DNA of 64,000 nucleotides from contig NZ_FMIZ01000005.1 of NCBI RefSeq assembly GCF_900095865.1, forward strand, positions 248,001 to 312,000, in the 5' to 3' direction. Under the pieces are notes generated by a model, which saw nothing but the letters and a program-made list of their open reading frames with translations, had not been told where the DNA came from and did not search any database. The stretch's first letter is position 1, and the number at the start of each line of letters is the position of its first letter. Positions 18,367 through 26,125 of this stretch are shown one piece after another. The position numbers and the translations under genes were made by a program. The DNA is from Massilioclostridium coli (GTDB lineage: Bacteria > Bacillota > Clostridia > Oscillospirales > Ruminococcaceae).

Positions 18367-19578
18367 ATGACTTCTTTAAACAAAAAGACTGTTGATGACA
18401 TCAATGTCGCAGGTAAAAGAGTTCTTGTTCGCTGCGACTTTAACGTACCACTGAAAGATGGTGTGATCACTGACGAAAATAGAATCGTTGCTGCTCTGCC
18501 AACTATTAAAAAATTAATTGCAGATGGCGGTAAAGTAATCCTTTGCTCCCATATGGGCAAACCAAAAGGCGAACCAAAACCAGAATTATCCCTGGCTCCT
18601 GTAGCAAAAAGATTGTCAGAACACTTGGGCAAAGAAGTAGTATTTGCTGCTGATGATAATGTTGTAGGTGAAAACGCAAAAGCTGCTGTTGCTGCTATGA
18701 AAGACGGCGACGTAGTATTGCTGCAAAACACTAGATATCGCAAAGAAGAAACCAAAAATGGTGAAGAGTTCAGCAAAGAACTGGCTAGCTTGGCAGATGT
18801 ATTTGTAAACGACGCTTTTGGTACCGCACACAGAGCACATTGTTCCACTGTTGGCGTAACTGATTATGTAAAAGAAACCGCTGTTGGTTATCTGATTGGG
18901 AAAGAACTGCAGTACCTGGGCAATGCTGTCAATGATCCAGCAAGACCATTCGTTACCATTTTGGGTGGCGCAAAAGTTGCAGATAAATTGAATGTTATTG
19001 AAAATCTGTTGAACAAAGCAGATACTTTGATTATCGGCGGCGGTATGGCATATACTTTCCTGGCTGCAAAAGGCTATGGTACAGGTACTTCCCTGTTGGA
19101 TGAAGAAAAAATCGACTACTGTAAAAATATGCTGGCAAAAGCAGAAGAAAAAGGTGTTCAAATTTTACTGCCAATCGACTGCACCATTGCTGATGAATTC
19201 CCAAATCCAATTGATGCTGAAATTCCAGTAGAAGTTGTTGCAGCGGATGCAATTCCTGCTGATAAAATGAGCCTGGATATCGGTCCAAAAACAGCGGAAC
19301 TGTTTGCAGAAGCTGTAAAATCTGCAAAAACAGTTGTTTGGAACGGACCAATGGGCGTATTTGAAAACCCAATCCTGGCAAAAGGTACGATCGCGGTTGC
19401 AAAAGCAATGGCTGAAACCGATGCGGTAACAGTAATCGGTGGTGGTGACTCCGCAGCAGCAGTAAACACCCTGGGCTTTGGTGATAAAATGACCCATATC
19501 TCCACTGGTGGCGGTGCTTCCCTGGAATTCCTGGAAGGAAAAGAACTGCCAGGTATCGCAGCAATCCAAGATAAATAA
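18367..19578 (+). CDS. pgk: Phosphoglycerate kinase
   Basis: Pgk transfers the phosphate of 1,3-bisphosphoglycerate to ADP in glycolysis. The 403-residue product has the substrate loop [22 protein letters not shown], the hinge region and the ADP-binding [13 protein letters not shown] and [13 protein letters not shown] motifs. Two in-frame ATGs are close together; I prefer 18367 because AAAGGA is then 8 bases away and the protein begins [11 protein letters not shown] as in relatives, whereas the ATG at 18358 touches the ribosome-binding site. The gene uses CTG for Leu and AGA for Arg far more than its neighbours, which prefer TTA/TTG and CGT, consistent with selection for high expression. tpiA and gpmI follow. 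Confidence 0.97.
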   Translation: MTSLNKKTVDDINVAGKRVLVRCDFNVPLKDGVITDENRIVAALPTIKKLIADGGKVILCSHMGKPKGEPKPELSLAPVAKRLSEHLGKEVVFAADDNVVGENAKAAVAAMKDGDVVLLQNTRYRKEETKNGEEFSKELASLADVFVNDAFGTAHRAHCSTVGVTDYVKETAVGYLIGKELQYLGNAVNDPARPFVTILGGAKVADKLNVIENLLNKADTLIIGGGMAYTFLAAKGYGTGTSLLDEEKIDYCKNMLAKAEEKGVQILLPIDCTIADEFPNPIDAEIPVEVVAADAIPADKMSLDIGPKTAELFAEAVKSAKTVVWNGPMGVFENPILAKGTIAVAKAMAETDAVTVIGGGDSAAAVNTLGFGDKMTHISTGGGASLEFLEGKELPGIAAIQDK

Positions 19579-19610
19579 TTAATTGCTGCTTTTACGATAC
19601 AGTAAATACA

Positions 19611-19648
19611 ACGGCGGAGGCGAGACCCTTTCGCCTTACGCCGTTTTT
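19611..19648 (+). terminator. Hairpin between pgk and tpiA
   Basis: A GC-rich two-part stem (ACGGCG/CGCCGT at 19611-19616/19639-19644, with AGGCGA/TCGCCT inside) is followed by TTTT. I see no clear promoter for tpiA after it, so partial read-through is likely. Confidence 0.75.
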
Positions 19649-19695
19649 AACCTATAGGAATAAAATTTTTTGACTGAATTTATGGAGGTTCTATC

Positions 19696-20466
19696 ATGAA
19701 CAAAACATTACGTCAAGCAATTATTGCTGGCAACTGGAAAATGAACAAAAATCGTGCAGAAGCAAAAGAATTAATTGAAGCAATGAAACCATTGGTTGCA
19801 GATGCTAACTGTGGCGTTGTAATCTGTGTTCCTTTCACCAACCTGGAAACCGCAATGGAACTGACCAAAGGTACCAACATCAAAGTTGGCGCTGAAAACG
19901 TTCACTTTGAAAAATCCGGCGCTTTTACTGGTGAAATTTCCGCTGATATGCTGACCGAAATGGGCGTTGAATACGTTGTAATCGGTCACAGCGAAAGAAG
20001 ACAATATTTTGGTGAAACAGACCATACTGTAAACCTGAGAACAAAAGCTGCTGTTGAAGCTGGCCTGAAACCAATCGTTTGCGTTGGTGAAATGCTGGAA
20101 GACAGAGAAAACGGCATTACAGCTGAACTGGTTGCTATGCAGGTAAAACTGGCTCTAAAAGACATCACAAAAGAACAACTGAAAAACATTGTAATCGCTT
20201 ACGAACCAGTATGGGCAATCGGTACAGGAAAAACTGCTACTGCTGACCAGGCTGCTGAAGTTTGTGGCTTAATCCGTGAAACAGTTGCTAGCATCTACGA
20301 TAAAGAAGCTGCTGATGCTATGACTATCCAATACGGTGGTTCTATGAATCCAAAAAATGCTGCTGAGCTGTTGGGCAAAGAAGACATTGATGGCGGTTTG
20401 ATTGGTGGCGCTTCCCTGAAAGCTCCAGATTTTGCTGCTATCGTAGAAGCTGCTACAAAAGGTTAA
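19696..20466 (+). CDS. tpiA: Triosephosphate isomerase
   Basis: TpiA interconverts dihydroxyacetone phosphate and glyceraldehyde 3-phosphate. The 256-residue barrel protein has the catalytic Lys in AGNWKMNK, the catalytic His in VIGHSERRQYFGE, the catalytic Glu in AYEPVWAIGTGKTA (which runs into the flexible loop) and the phosphate-binding YGGSMNPKNA and GGASLKA. A GGAGG site precedes the ATG. Codon use shares the CTG-rich, AGA-rich pattern of pgk. It lies between two hairpins and is probably fed by read-through from the pgk promoter. Confidence 0.97.
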   Translation: MNKTLRQAIIAGNWKMNKNRAEAKELIEAMKPLVADANCGVVICVPFTNLETAMELTKGTNIKVGAENVHFEKSGAFTGEISADMLTEMGVEYVVIGHSERRQYFGETDHTVNLRTKAAVEAGLKPIVCVGEMLEDRENGITAELVAMQVKLALKDITKEQLKNIVIAYEPVWAIGTGKTATADQAAEVCGLIRETVASIYDKEAADAMTIQYGGSMNPKNAAELLGKEDIDGGLIGGASLKAPDFAAIVEAATKG

Positions 20467-20494
20467 TTCTATCGTATAGTTGACAATGAAAGAG

Positions 20495-20528
20495 ACCGCT
20501 TATCATCTTTACATGATAAGCGGTTTTC
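20495..20528 (+). terminator. Terminator between tpiA and gpmI
   Basis: A perfect 12-bp stem (20495-20506 with 20513-20524; arm ACCGCTTATCAT) is followed by TTTT. Confidence 0.85.
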
Positions 20529-20576
20529 ACTCTCAAACACAATTGGAATAACACAGATGAAAGGAAGTAATGAGTT

Positions 20577-22097
20577 ATGGCAAAAAAACCTTTAGCCTTG
20601 ATTATTATGGACGGTTTTGGTGATAACCCATCCGATTACGGCAATGCGATTAAATCTGCAAAAAAACCAAATTTAGACCATTATTTAAACGAGTGCCCTC
20701 GTGTTGATATTGGTGCATCCGGTATGCTCGTTGGCCTGCCAGATGGTCAGATGGGGAACTCTGAAGTTGGCCACACCAACATTGGCGCTGGACGGATTGT
20801 ATACCAGGAATTAACCAGAATTACAAAATCCATTCAGGATGGAGAGTTCTTCCAGAACGAGGCTTTAAACAAAGCAATTGAAAATTGTAAAGAAAATAAT
20901 TCCTCCCTGCATTTGATGGGCTTGTTGTCCGATGGTGGCGTCCACAGCCACAACACCCATCTGTATGGTTTACTGGAACTGGCAAAAAAAGCTGGTTTGG
21001 AACAAGTATATGTTCATTGCTTTATGGATGGACGTGACGTTCCACCTTCTTCTGGGATTGATTATGTAGCTGAACTACAAAACAAACTGGACGAAATCGG
21101 AGTTGGCAAAATTGCTACAGTAATGGGTAGATATTATGCCATGGACCGTGATAACCGTTGGGACCGTGTGGAAAAAGCCTATGCTGCAATGGTTTACGGA
21201 GAAGGAGAAAAAGCAGAATCCGGAACACAGGCAATGGAAAACTCCTATGCGGCTGATACTACGGATGAATTTGTTCTGCCAACGGTATGTGCTGAAAATG
21301 CAACAGTAAAGGAACACGACAGTATTGTATTCTTTAACTTCCGCCCTGACCGTGCCCGTGAAATCACTAGAACTTTTGTAGATCCAGATTTCAGCGGTTT
21401 TGAACGCAAAAAGGGAATGGTTCCAGTACACTTTGTTTGCTTTACTCAATATGATGCAACTATGCCAAATGTAGATGTTGCATTTAAGCCACAGTCTTTG
21501 GTAAATACCTTTGGGGAATATATCAGTAAAAAGGGCTTGACCCAGCTGAGAATTGCGGAAACCGAAAAATACGCCCATGTAACTTTCTTCTTTAACGGTG
21601 GCGTTGAGAAAGAATTTGAAAACGAAGACAGGGCATTGATTAAGTCCCCAGCAGTTGCAACTTATGATATGAAACCAGAAATGAGTGCCTATGAGGTAAC
21701 AGATGAAGTGGTAAAACGCATTGAATCTGACAAATATGATGTTATCATTTTAAACTATGCGAACTGTGATATGGTAGGGCACACTGGTGTATTTGACGCT
21801 GCAAAAGCAGCTGTAGAAGCAGTGGACACCTGTGTTGGCAGAACCGTTTCTGCTATCTTGGAAAAAGGCGGCGTTGCTTTGATCACTGCTGACCATGGAA
21901 ATGCTGACAAAATGTATGAAGAAGATGGCTCTCCATTTACTGCTCACACCACATTCCCAGTTCCATTTGCGGTAGTAGGCATGGATTGTGAACTGCGTGA
22001 AGGCGGTAAACTGGCAGATATTGCCCCAACTATGCTGGAAATCCTTGGTTTGTCTCAACCAGCTGAAATGGATGGGCAAAGCTTAATTAAACATTAA
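20577..22097 (+). CDS. gpmI: 2,3-bisphosphoglycerate-independent phosphoglycerate mutase
   Basis: GpmI interconverts 3- and 2-phosphoglycerate using a Mn-dependent phosphoserine intermediate. The 506-residue product matches the family length. The metal-binding IIMDGFGDNP, the catalytic Ser in GQMGNSEVGHTNIGAGR, the FMDGRDVPP motif, the RPDRAREITR segment and the C-terminal ALITADHGNADKM are intact. The GAAAGGAAG site lies upstream of the ATG at 20577. It completes the lower-glycolytic group pgk-tpiA-gpmI; gapA and eno are not in the window. A long perfect palindrome terminates it. Confidence 0.97.
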   Translation: MAKKPLALIIMDGFGDNPSDYGNAIKSAKKPNLDHYLNECPRVDIGASGMLVGLPDGQMGNSEVGHTNIGAGRIVYQELTRITKSIQDGEFFQNEALNKAIENCKENNSSLHLMGLLSDGGVHSHNTHLYGLLELAKKAGLEQVYVHCFMDGRDVPPSSGIDYVAELQNKLDEIGVGKIATVMGRYYAMDRDNRWDRVEKAYAAMVYGEGEKAESGTQAMENSYAADTTDEFVLPTVCAENATVKEHDSIVFFNFRPDRAREITRTFVDPDFSGFERKKGMVPVHFVCFTQYDATMPNVDVAFKPQSLVNTFGEYISKKGLTQLRIAETEKYAHVTFFFNGGVEKEFENEDRALIKSPAVATYDMKPEMSAYEVTDEVVKRIESDKYDVIILNYANCDMVGHTGVFDAAKAAVEAVDTCVGRTVSAILEKGGVALITADHGNADKMYEEDGSPFTAHTTFPVPFAVVGMDCELREGGKLADIAPTMLEILGLSQPAEMDGQSLIKH

Positions 22098-22124
22098 TTG
22101 CGAACAAGTCGTTGTGACAATCAT

Positions 22125-22156
22125 CCCCCTCTTAGATCTAAGAGGGGGCATTTTTT
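22125..22156 (+). terminator. Terminator after gpmI
   Basis: A perfect inverted repeat of 12 + 12 bp (22125-22148, arm CCCCCTCTTAGA, centre AGATCT) is followed by CATTTTTT. Confidence 0.88.
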
Positions 22157-22675
22157 ATGGAGTCTTTCGATGTGGAAAAAACTTCTAGTTTTATTGGAAA
22201 GAAAGAGTAGCGCAACAATGGTGGGCTTTATGCGAGACGAAAAGTGGAAGGTAATGCCAAAAATAGCTAATGAATTAGAAGCGTTTATGGGTAAGCAGTG
22301 CGTTTGATGCTAATATAATTTTTTAGTACCTTATATAGGGGTTAACCTAGTAATAGACTATTTTAGAGGCGGTAAAAGCCACCAGCTGAATTGGGCAGTT
22401 GACTTGATTTTTACGATAGACAGGATCAATATTAAAATAGTACTAATTATTCGAAATAATCAGTAAAATAAAGAATAAATATTGGGATTTAGTGATTAAA
22501 AACTTTCGTTTTTAATATGGATTTATTTTACAAAAGGGTTACAAACAAAAAATATGGTTGAAATTTACCTAAAAAAAAGATATGATATATAATGTGTCGA
22601 AATAAATTTTTTATTTTAACTTCTAAATTTTGTATTATTTATACAATATAATTCTAAATTAAGAGGTGCCTGTTT
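22157..22675. other. Gap between gpmI and VanW gene, with promoter near its end
   Basis: No convincing gene lies here. A frame of 69 codons (22098-22307) crosses the gpmI terminator and lacks a ribosome-binding site, so I do not call it. A promoter for the VanW gene is visible near the right end. Confidence 0.5.
22564..22593 (+). promoter_or_regulatory. Promoter of VanW-family gene
   Basis: TTTACC (22564-22569) - 18 bp - TATAAT (22588-22593), 83 bases ahead of the start codon. Confidence 0.55.
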
Positions 22676-24328
22676 ATGAACTTTAGCATTGAATCAATCA
22701 AAAAGCATAAGGTTCCTGTTATAATAACAGGAATTGTGATTGTTTTATTGATTGTGGGGATTATCATAGGTGTTGTATTATACAAACAACATTTGGATAA
22801 AATTTTACCTACAAATGCCAGTCTACATGGAATTTCTTTAAGTAAATTAAACCATGAGGAACTGGAAGATGTATTACAAAACGAGATTAATCCAAAATTA
22901 GAGGAACAGAAAATACAGCTTACTTTTCAAGATAAGACAGCTGAGATTTCATTAAAAGATTGTGGTTTTTCCTATCAAGCAGACCAGGTATTTGCTGAGG
23001 CAAAAGAATACGATTTTAAAGAAAACCCAGATGGTTTTACTCCAGATATCCATTATAATGATGAAACCTTAACCCAGCTTATTACAGAATTTAAAGATAG
23101 TTCCGCTGTAGCAGTAACTCCTTATTCCTATGAACGAAAAGGAAACCAATTAGTGGTTCGTGCAGGTGCAGCAGGTTCTTCTATTGAGGTGGAGAAAGAA
23201 AAAGAAAAAATTATAACCCAAGTGAAACAGTTTGTATTTGATCCCGTTGTTGCAGAAGGCATAGCTGTTACAGATGATACTATTGCAATTAATTTAGACC
23301 AAATCCATCAAGAAGTCTGTAAAGAAGCAAAAGATGCTACTAGCAATGTAAACAGCTCTGGTAAAATGATTTATAACCAGGAGGAAGAAGGAGTATCTTT
23401 CAATCTAGATACTGCAAAACAGATTGTAACGGACCCTTCTTCTGGGGAGTACACAATTGATTTAACTATTACTGCGCCAAAGGTAACGGTAGAACAGTTA
23501 AAACAGCAGCATGATAATGCAGCATGTCCAGATTTATTACAAAGCTATACTACTAATTTTACGGCAACAGATAAAAATCGAAACTTTAATATTGCCAAAG
23601 CGGCAGCCACTTTAAATGGGGCAGTAGTAGCTCCTGGAGAAGTATTTTCTTTTAACGGCAGGGTTGGATATACGGATAAAGCTCATGGCTATAAACCAGC
23701 TGGAGTATATACACCAAATGGTTTAGAGGATGGCTATGGTGGTGGCGTTTGCCAAGTATCTACAACAACTTATGTAGCGGCAGTACTGGCTAATATGGAT
23801 ATTACCCGCCGAAGCAATCACAGCTATACAGTAGGATATGTTCCTTTGGGGTGGGATGCTGCTGTCAGCGATGGTGGACAGGATTTCTGTTTTAAAAATA
23901 CCCGTGACCAATCCATCAAAATTGTAGCAACTACTACCAATACATCAATTACCGTTTCTATTTATGGGACAAAATCGGATAAAGATAATTATAAAGTAGA
24001 GATGACCAAAAACGGAAAGATTACAAGCACTACCCCATTTGGTACAAAGTACAAAGACAGGGCGGATATGCCATCTACCTATCAAAAAACCATTAGTAAC
24101 GGAAAAAATGGCTGTACGGTAGAAGTAACCAAAACGGTTACCTATAATGGGGCTGTTGTTTCTACCTCTGTCATTAAAAGTACTTATAAACCAATGGATA
24201 AAGTAATAGAACGTGGAACAGGGGCAACGGAACCCGCACAAACAACTCCTACTCCAACCCCATCAGCACCACCAGCAGAATCTACTCCACCACCAGAAAC
24301 CTCATCGACCCCACAAGATGTGCAGTAA
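22676..24328 (+). CDS. VanW family wall protein with PG-binding and G5-like domains
   Basis: A 550-residue membrane-anchored exported protein. One N-terminal helix (about residues 15-38) is followed by a putative peptidoglycan-binding domain (PG_binding_4 type, about 50-200), a VanW domain (about 298-430, with FNGRVGYTDKAHGYKPAGVY and GYGGGVCQVSTTTY), a G5-like beta domain (about 435-515) and a Pro/Thr-rich tail. VanW occurs in some vancomycin-resistance clusters, but most chromosomal members, like this one, have no link to van genes and their role is unknown. The start follows an AGAGG site. A small Pro-rich membrane protein is encoded 20 bases downstream in the same unit. Confidence 0.88.
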   Translation: MNFSIESIKKHKVPVIITGIVIVLLIVGIIIGVVLYKQHLDKILPTNASLHGISLSKLNHEELEDVLQNEINPKLEEQKIQLTFQDKTAEISLKDCGFSYQADQVFAEAKEYDFKENPDGFTPDIHYNDETLTQLITEFKDSSAVAVTPYSYERKGNQLVVRAGAAGSSIEVEKEKEKIITQVKQFVFDPVVAEGIAVTDDTIAINLDQIHQEVCKEAKDATSNVNSSGKMIYNQEEEGVSFNLDTAKQIVTDPSSGEYTIDLTITAPKVTVEQLKQQHDNAACPDLLQSYTTNFTATDKNRNFNIAKAAATLNGAVVAPGEVFSFNGRVGYTDKAHGYKPAGVYTPNGLEDGYGGGVCQVSTTTYVAAVLANMDITRRSNHSYTVGYVPLGWDAAVSDGGQDFCFKNTRDQSIKIVATTTNTSITVSIYGTKSDKDNYKVEMTKNGKITSTTPFGTKYKDRADMPSTYQKTISNGKNGCTVEVTKTVTYNGAVVSTSVIKSTYKPMDKVIERGTGATEPAQTTPTPTPSAPPAESTPPPETSSTPQDVQ

Positions 24329-24348
24329 AAATGAAAGGAGAATCAGTT

Positions 24349-24744
24349 ATGCAACCAAATTCATGGAATCAGCCGCCATATCCTCCACAGGGGCAAAATA
24401 ATAATTATCCATATGGGTTTCAACCAAATGGCATGCCTCCACAAATTCCACCAGTAAAACCAGCCCCTTCTCCAGAATTTTTAGAGAAAAAAGCGTTGCA
24501 AAGCTTTACTATGGGGATTTTATCCTCTTTAGGGCTGTTCTTTCCCATTTTAGCGTTTGTGTTTGGCGCGATTGGGATTTATTCTTCTGTATATGGGATG
24601 AAATCCAACCGTAAATTGATGGCACAGATTAGTTTGGTCATTTGTATTGTATTTATAGTGCTGGCTTTTTGCTCAATTATTGTAAATGTCATGTCGTTAT
24701 TCCAGGATACAGGTTCGGTGTCTTGGCCGGATGGTTCTCTATAA
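24349..24744 (+). CDS. Small Pro-rich membrane protein, unknown function
   Basis: I do not recognise this 131-residue protein. The first 45 residues are rich in Pro, Gln, Asn and Tyr (NQPPYPPQGQNNNYPYGF), then come two hydrophobic helices (about 55-80 and 88-112) separated by a short basic turn (MKSNRKLMA), and a short acidic tail. This resembles DUF4190-type proteins, in which a disordered Pro-rich head precedes two helices. The ATG at 24349 is preceded by AAAGGAGA, which rules out the frame's earlier ATG. It follows the VanW gene by 20 bases and ends at a strong terminator, so the two are probably cotranscribed. Confidence 0.8.
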   Translation: MQPNSWNQPPYPPQGQNNNYPYGFQPNGMPPQIPPVKPAPSPEFLEKKALQSFTMGILSSLGLFFPILAFVFGAIGIYSSVYGMKSNRKLMAQISLVICIVFIVLAFCSIIVNVMSLFQDTGSVSWPDGSL

Positions 24745-24756
24745 TAGACGTATACG

Positions 24757-24796
24757 AAAATACCCGATTGGGCTTAACAGCTCAATCGGGTATTTT
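24757..24796 (+). terminator. Terminator of the VanW unit
   Basis: A 14-bp perfect stem (24757-24770 with 24783-24796; core TACCCGATTG) with A and T flanks. Confidence 0.88.
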
Positions 24797-24814
24797 ATCA
24801 TTGATTAGGGAAAC

Positions 24815-25110
24815 CAGCGGCCATACCGGTGGAGGTGCTCCGTAAAAAAGCTTTCGCTTCAAGTATCGAGCGAAGCGAGCTACTAACAAGCAATCTAGCA
24901 AGTTCATACAAGCTCGGAAAGAAGCATAAGTGCCTGTTTACGGGTGGCGGAGCAGTGAAAGAATGTTCAGTGCGTCTTTAGATGCCCGCCAGTAAAATGC
25001 CCTTCTAGGGCTTAATCAAGCCTTCGGCTTAGACGGAGGTCATGACTTTCAGCAAGATAAAGCAAAGAAGTGGAGAGAGCTATTAGCTGAAACATGACAG
25101 GTATAAACAG
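24815..25110 (+). ncRNA. Candidate structured non-coding RNA, family not recognised
   Basis: About 300 bases between two terminators contain no credible gene but many nested complementary segments. Stems I can see are: TGCTCCG 24836-24842 with 24948-24954; AGCT/CGCTTC 24849-24860 with 24872-24881; GCCTG 24932-24936 with 24941-24945 (UUUA loop); GCGTC 24972-24976 with 24981-24985 (UUUA loop); GCCC 24999-25002 with 25008-25011; AAGCC 25018-25022 with 25026-25030; and a 13-bp helix 25039-25044 + 25047-25053 with 25086-25098, interrupted by a 2-base bulge. GGCGG 24946-24950 can also pair with CCGCC 24986-24990, an alternative fold. Three pairs in the two UUUA hairpins are G-U on the plus strand and would be A-C mismatches on the minus strand, which favours plus. 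I see no tmRNA, RNase P, SRP or riboswitch consensus. No clear plus-strand promoter was found. Confidence 0.45.
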
Positions 25111-25223
25111 GTAAAAATAAAATTTACAATAAGTTTTACTGACAATGCAGGAACTGATGACTCTGTGAGAGATTATCCAGTAGAATGGAAAGTTCTATTT
25201 ATATGAAAGGTAGATCATAAAAT

Positions 25224-25250
25224 CCCCACATAGGAAAATACCATGTGGGG
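25224..25250 (-). terminator. Terminator of nadBC
   Basis: An 8-bp perfect stem (CCCCACAT 25224-25231 with 25243-25250) is followed on the minus strand by ATTTTAT, 24 bases past the nadC stop. Confidence 0.8.
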
Positions 25251-25273
25251 TAGACTAAACTTTTGATAAGAGG

Positions 25274-26113
25274 TTATAAAGCGATTTTCATACTGATATC
25301 AAATGCTCTCACAGAATGGGTTAAAGCACCTAAAGAGATGATATCCACCCCTGTTTGGGCAACTTCAGCAATGTTTTCCAGAGTAATATTACCGGATGCC
25401 TCTAATTTTGCCCTGCCAGCGGTGATTTCAACCGCTTTCGCCATATCAGCAGGGGACATGTTATCCAACATAATGACATCTGCTCCACAGTTCAAGGCTT
25501 CTTCCAATTCTTCAAAATTACGGGTTTCCACCTCGATTTTTACCATATGGCCAATTTTTTCGCGCAATGCTTTTACTGCGTTTGTCATAGAGCCATAGGC
25601 ATCAATATGATTATCTTTTAACATAGCCCCATCGGAAAGATTAAAACGATGGTTTAACCCTCCTCCTACGGTTACAGCGTATTTTTGTAGAGCACGCAGC
25701 CCGGGCAGAGTTTTACGAGTGTCTGCGATGGTACAGTTGGTACCTTTGGTAAGCTGAACGCATTTATTAGTCATTGTAGCAATACCGGACATGTGTTGGA
25801 TCAGATTTAAAGAAGTACGTTCCCCTTTTAAAAGGGTTTTTGTTTTTCCGGTTAAGGTAAGGATGATATCGCCTTTTTCTACAGCATCCCCATCTTTTTT
25901 AAAGATTTCGTATTGAATGGAATCATCCAGTAATTGATAAACCCGGACAGCAATATCTACACCAGCCACAACGCCGGTATCCTTCGCAACATATTTGGCG
26001 GTTGTTACAGCATCATCACTGATTAGATAATCGGTTGTAACATCTACATAGTTGATGTCCTCTGTAATTGCCCGCTTGATAATATCGTCAATATAAAATT
26101 GTGGTAAAGACAT
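25274..26113 (-). CDS. nadC: Nicotinate-nucleotide pyrophosphorylase (carboxylating)
   Basis: NadC converts quinolinate and PRPP to nicotinate mononucleotide, CO2 and pyrophosphate in de novo NAD synthesis. The 279-residue product has the family signatures ERTSLNLIQHMSGIAT, ADTRKTLPGLRALQKYAVTVGGGLNHRFNL, MLKDNH and EVETRNFEELEEAL, and ends with the ASGNITLENI strand-loop motif. It follows nadB by 12 bases and ends at the terminator at 25224-25250. nadA, which supplies the quinolinate synthase activity, is not adjacent. Confidence 0.96.
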   Translation of the reverse strand: MSLPQFYIDDIIKRAITEDINYVDVTTDYLISDDAVTTAKYVAKDTGVVAGVDIAVRVYQLLDDSIQYEIFKKDGDAVEKGDIILTLTGKTKTLLKGERTSLNLIQHMSGIATMTNKCVQLTKGTNCTIADTRKTLPGLRALQKYAVTVGGGLNHRFNLSDGAMLKDNHIDAYGSMTNAVKALREKIGHMVKIEVETRNFEELEEALNCGADVIMLDNMSPADMAKAVEITAGRAKLEASGNITLENIAEVAQTGVDIISLGALTHSVRAFDISMKIAL

Positions 26114-26125
26114 AGATTAATCCTC

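Noticed and set aside
22098-22307. 69-codon frame after gpmI
   Set aside because: It crosses the gpmI terminator palindrome, has no ribosome-binding site and no recognisable domain. I cannot exclude a decayed gene in its last 40 codons.
24815-25110. Candidate RNA as RNase P, tmRNA, SRP RNA, T-box or group II intron
   Set aside because: The hallmark sequences of these RNAs (such as GAGGAAAGTCC of RNase P, the tmRNA tRNA-like ends with CCA, the GGAAGGAAGC loop of SRP, the T-box GGGTGG core and intron domain V) were not found.
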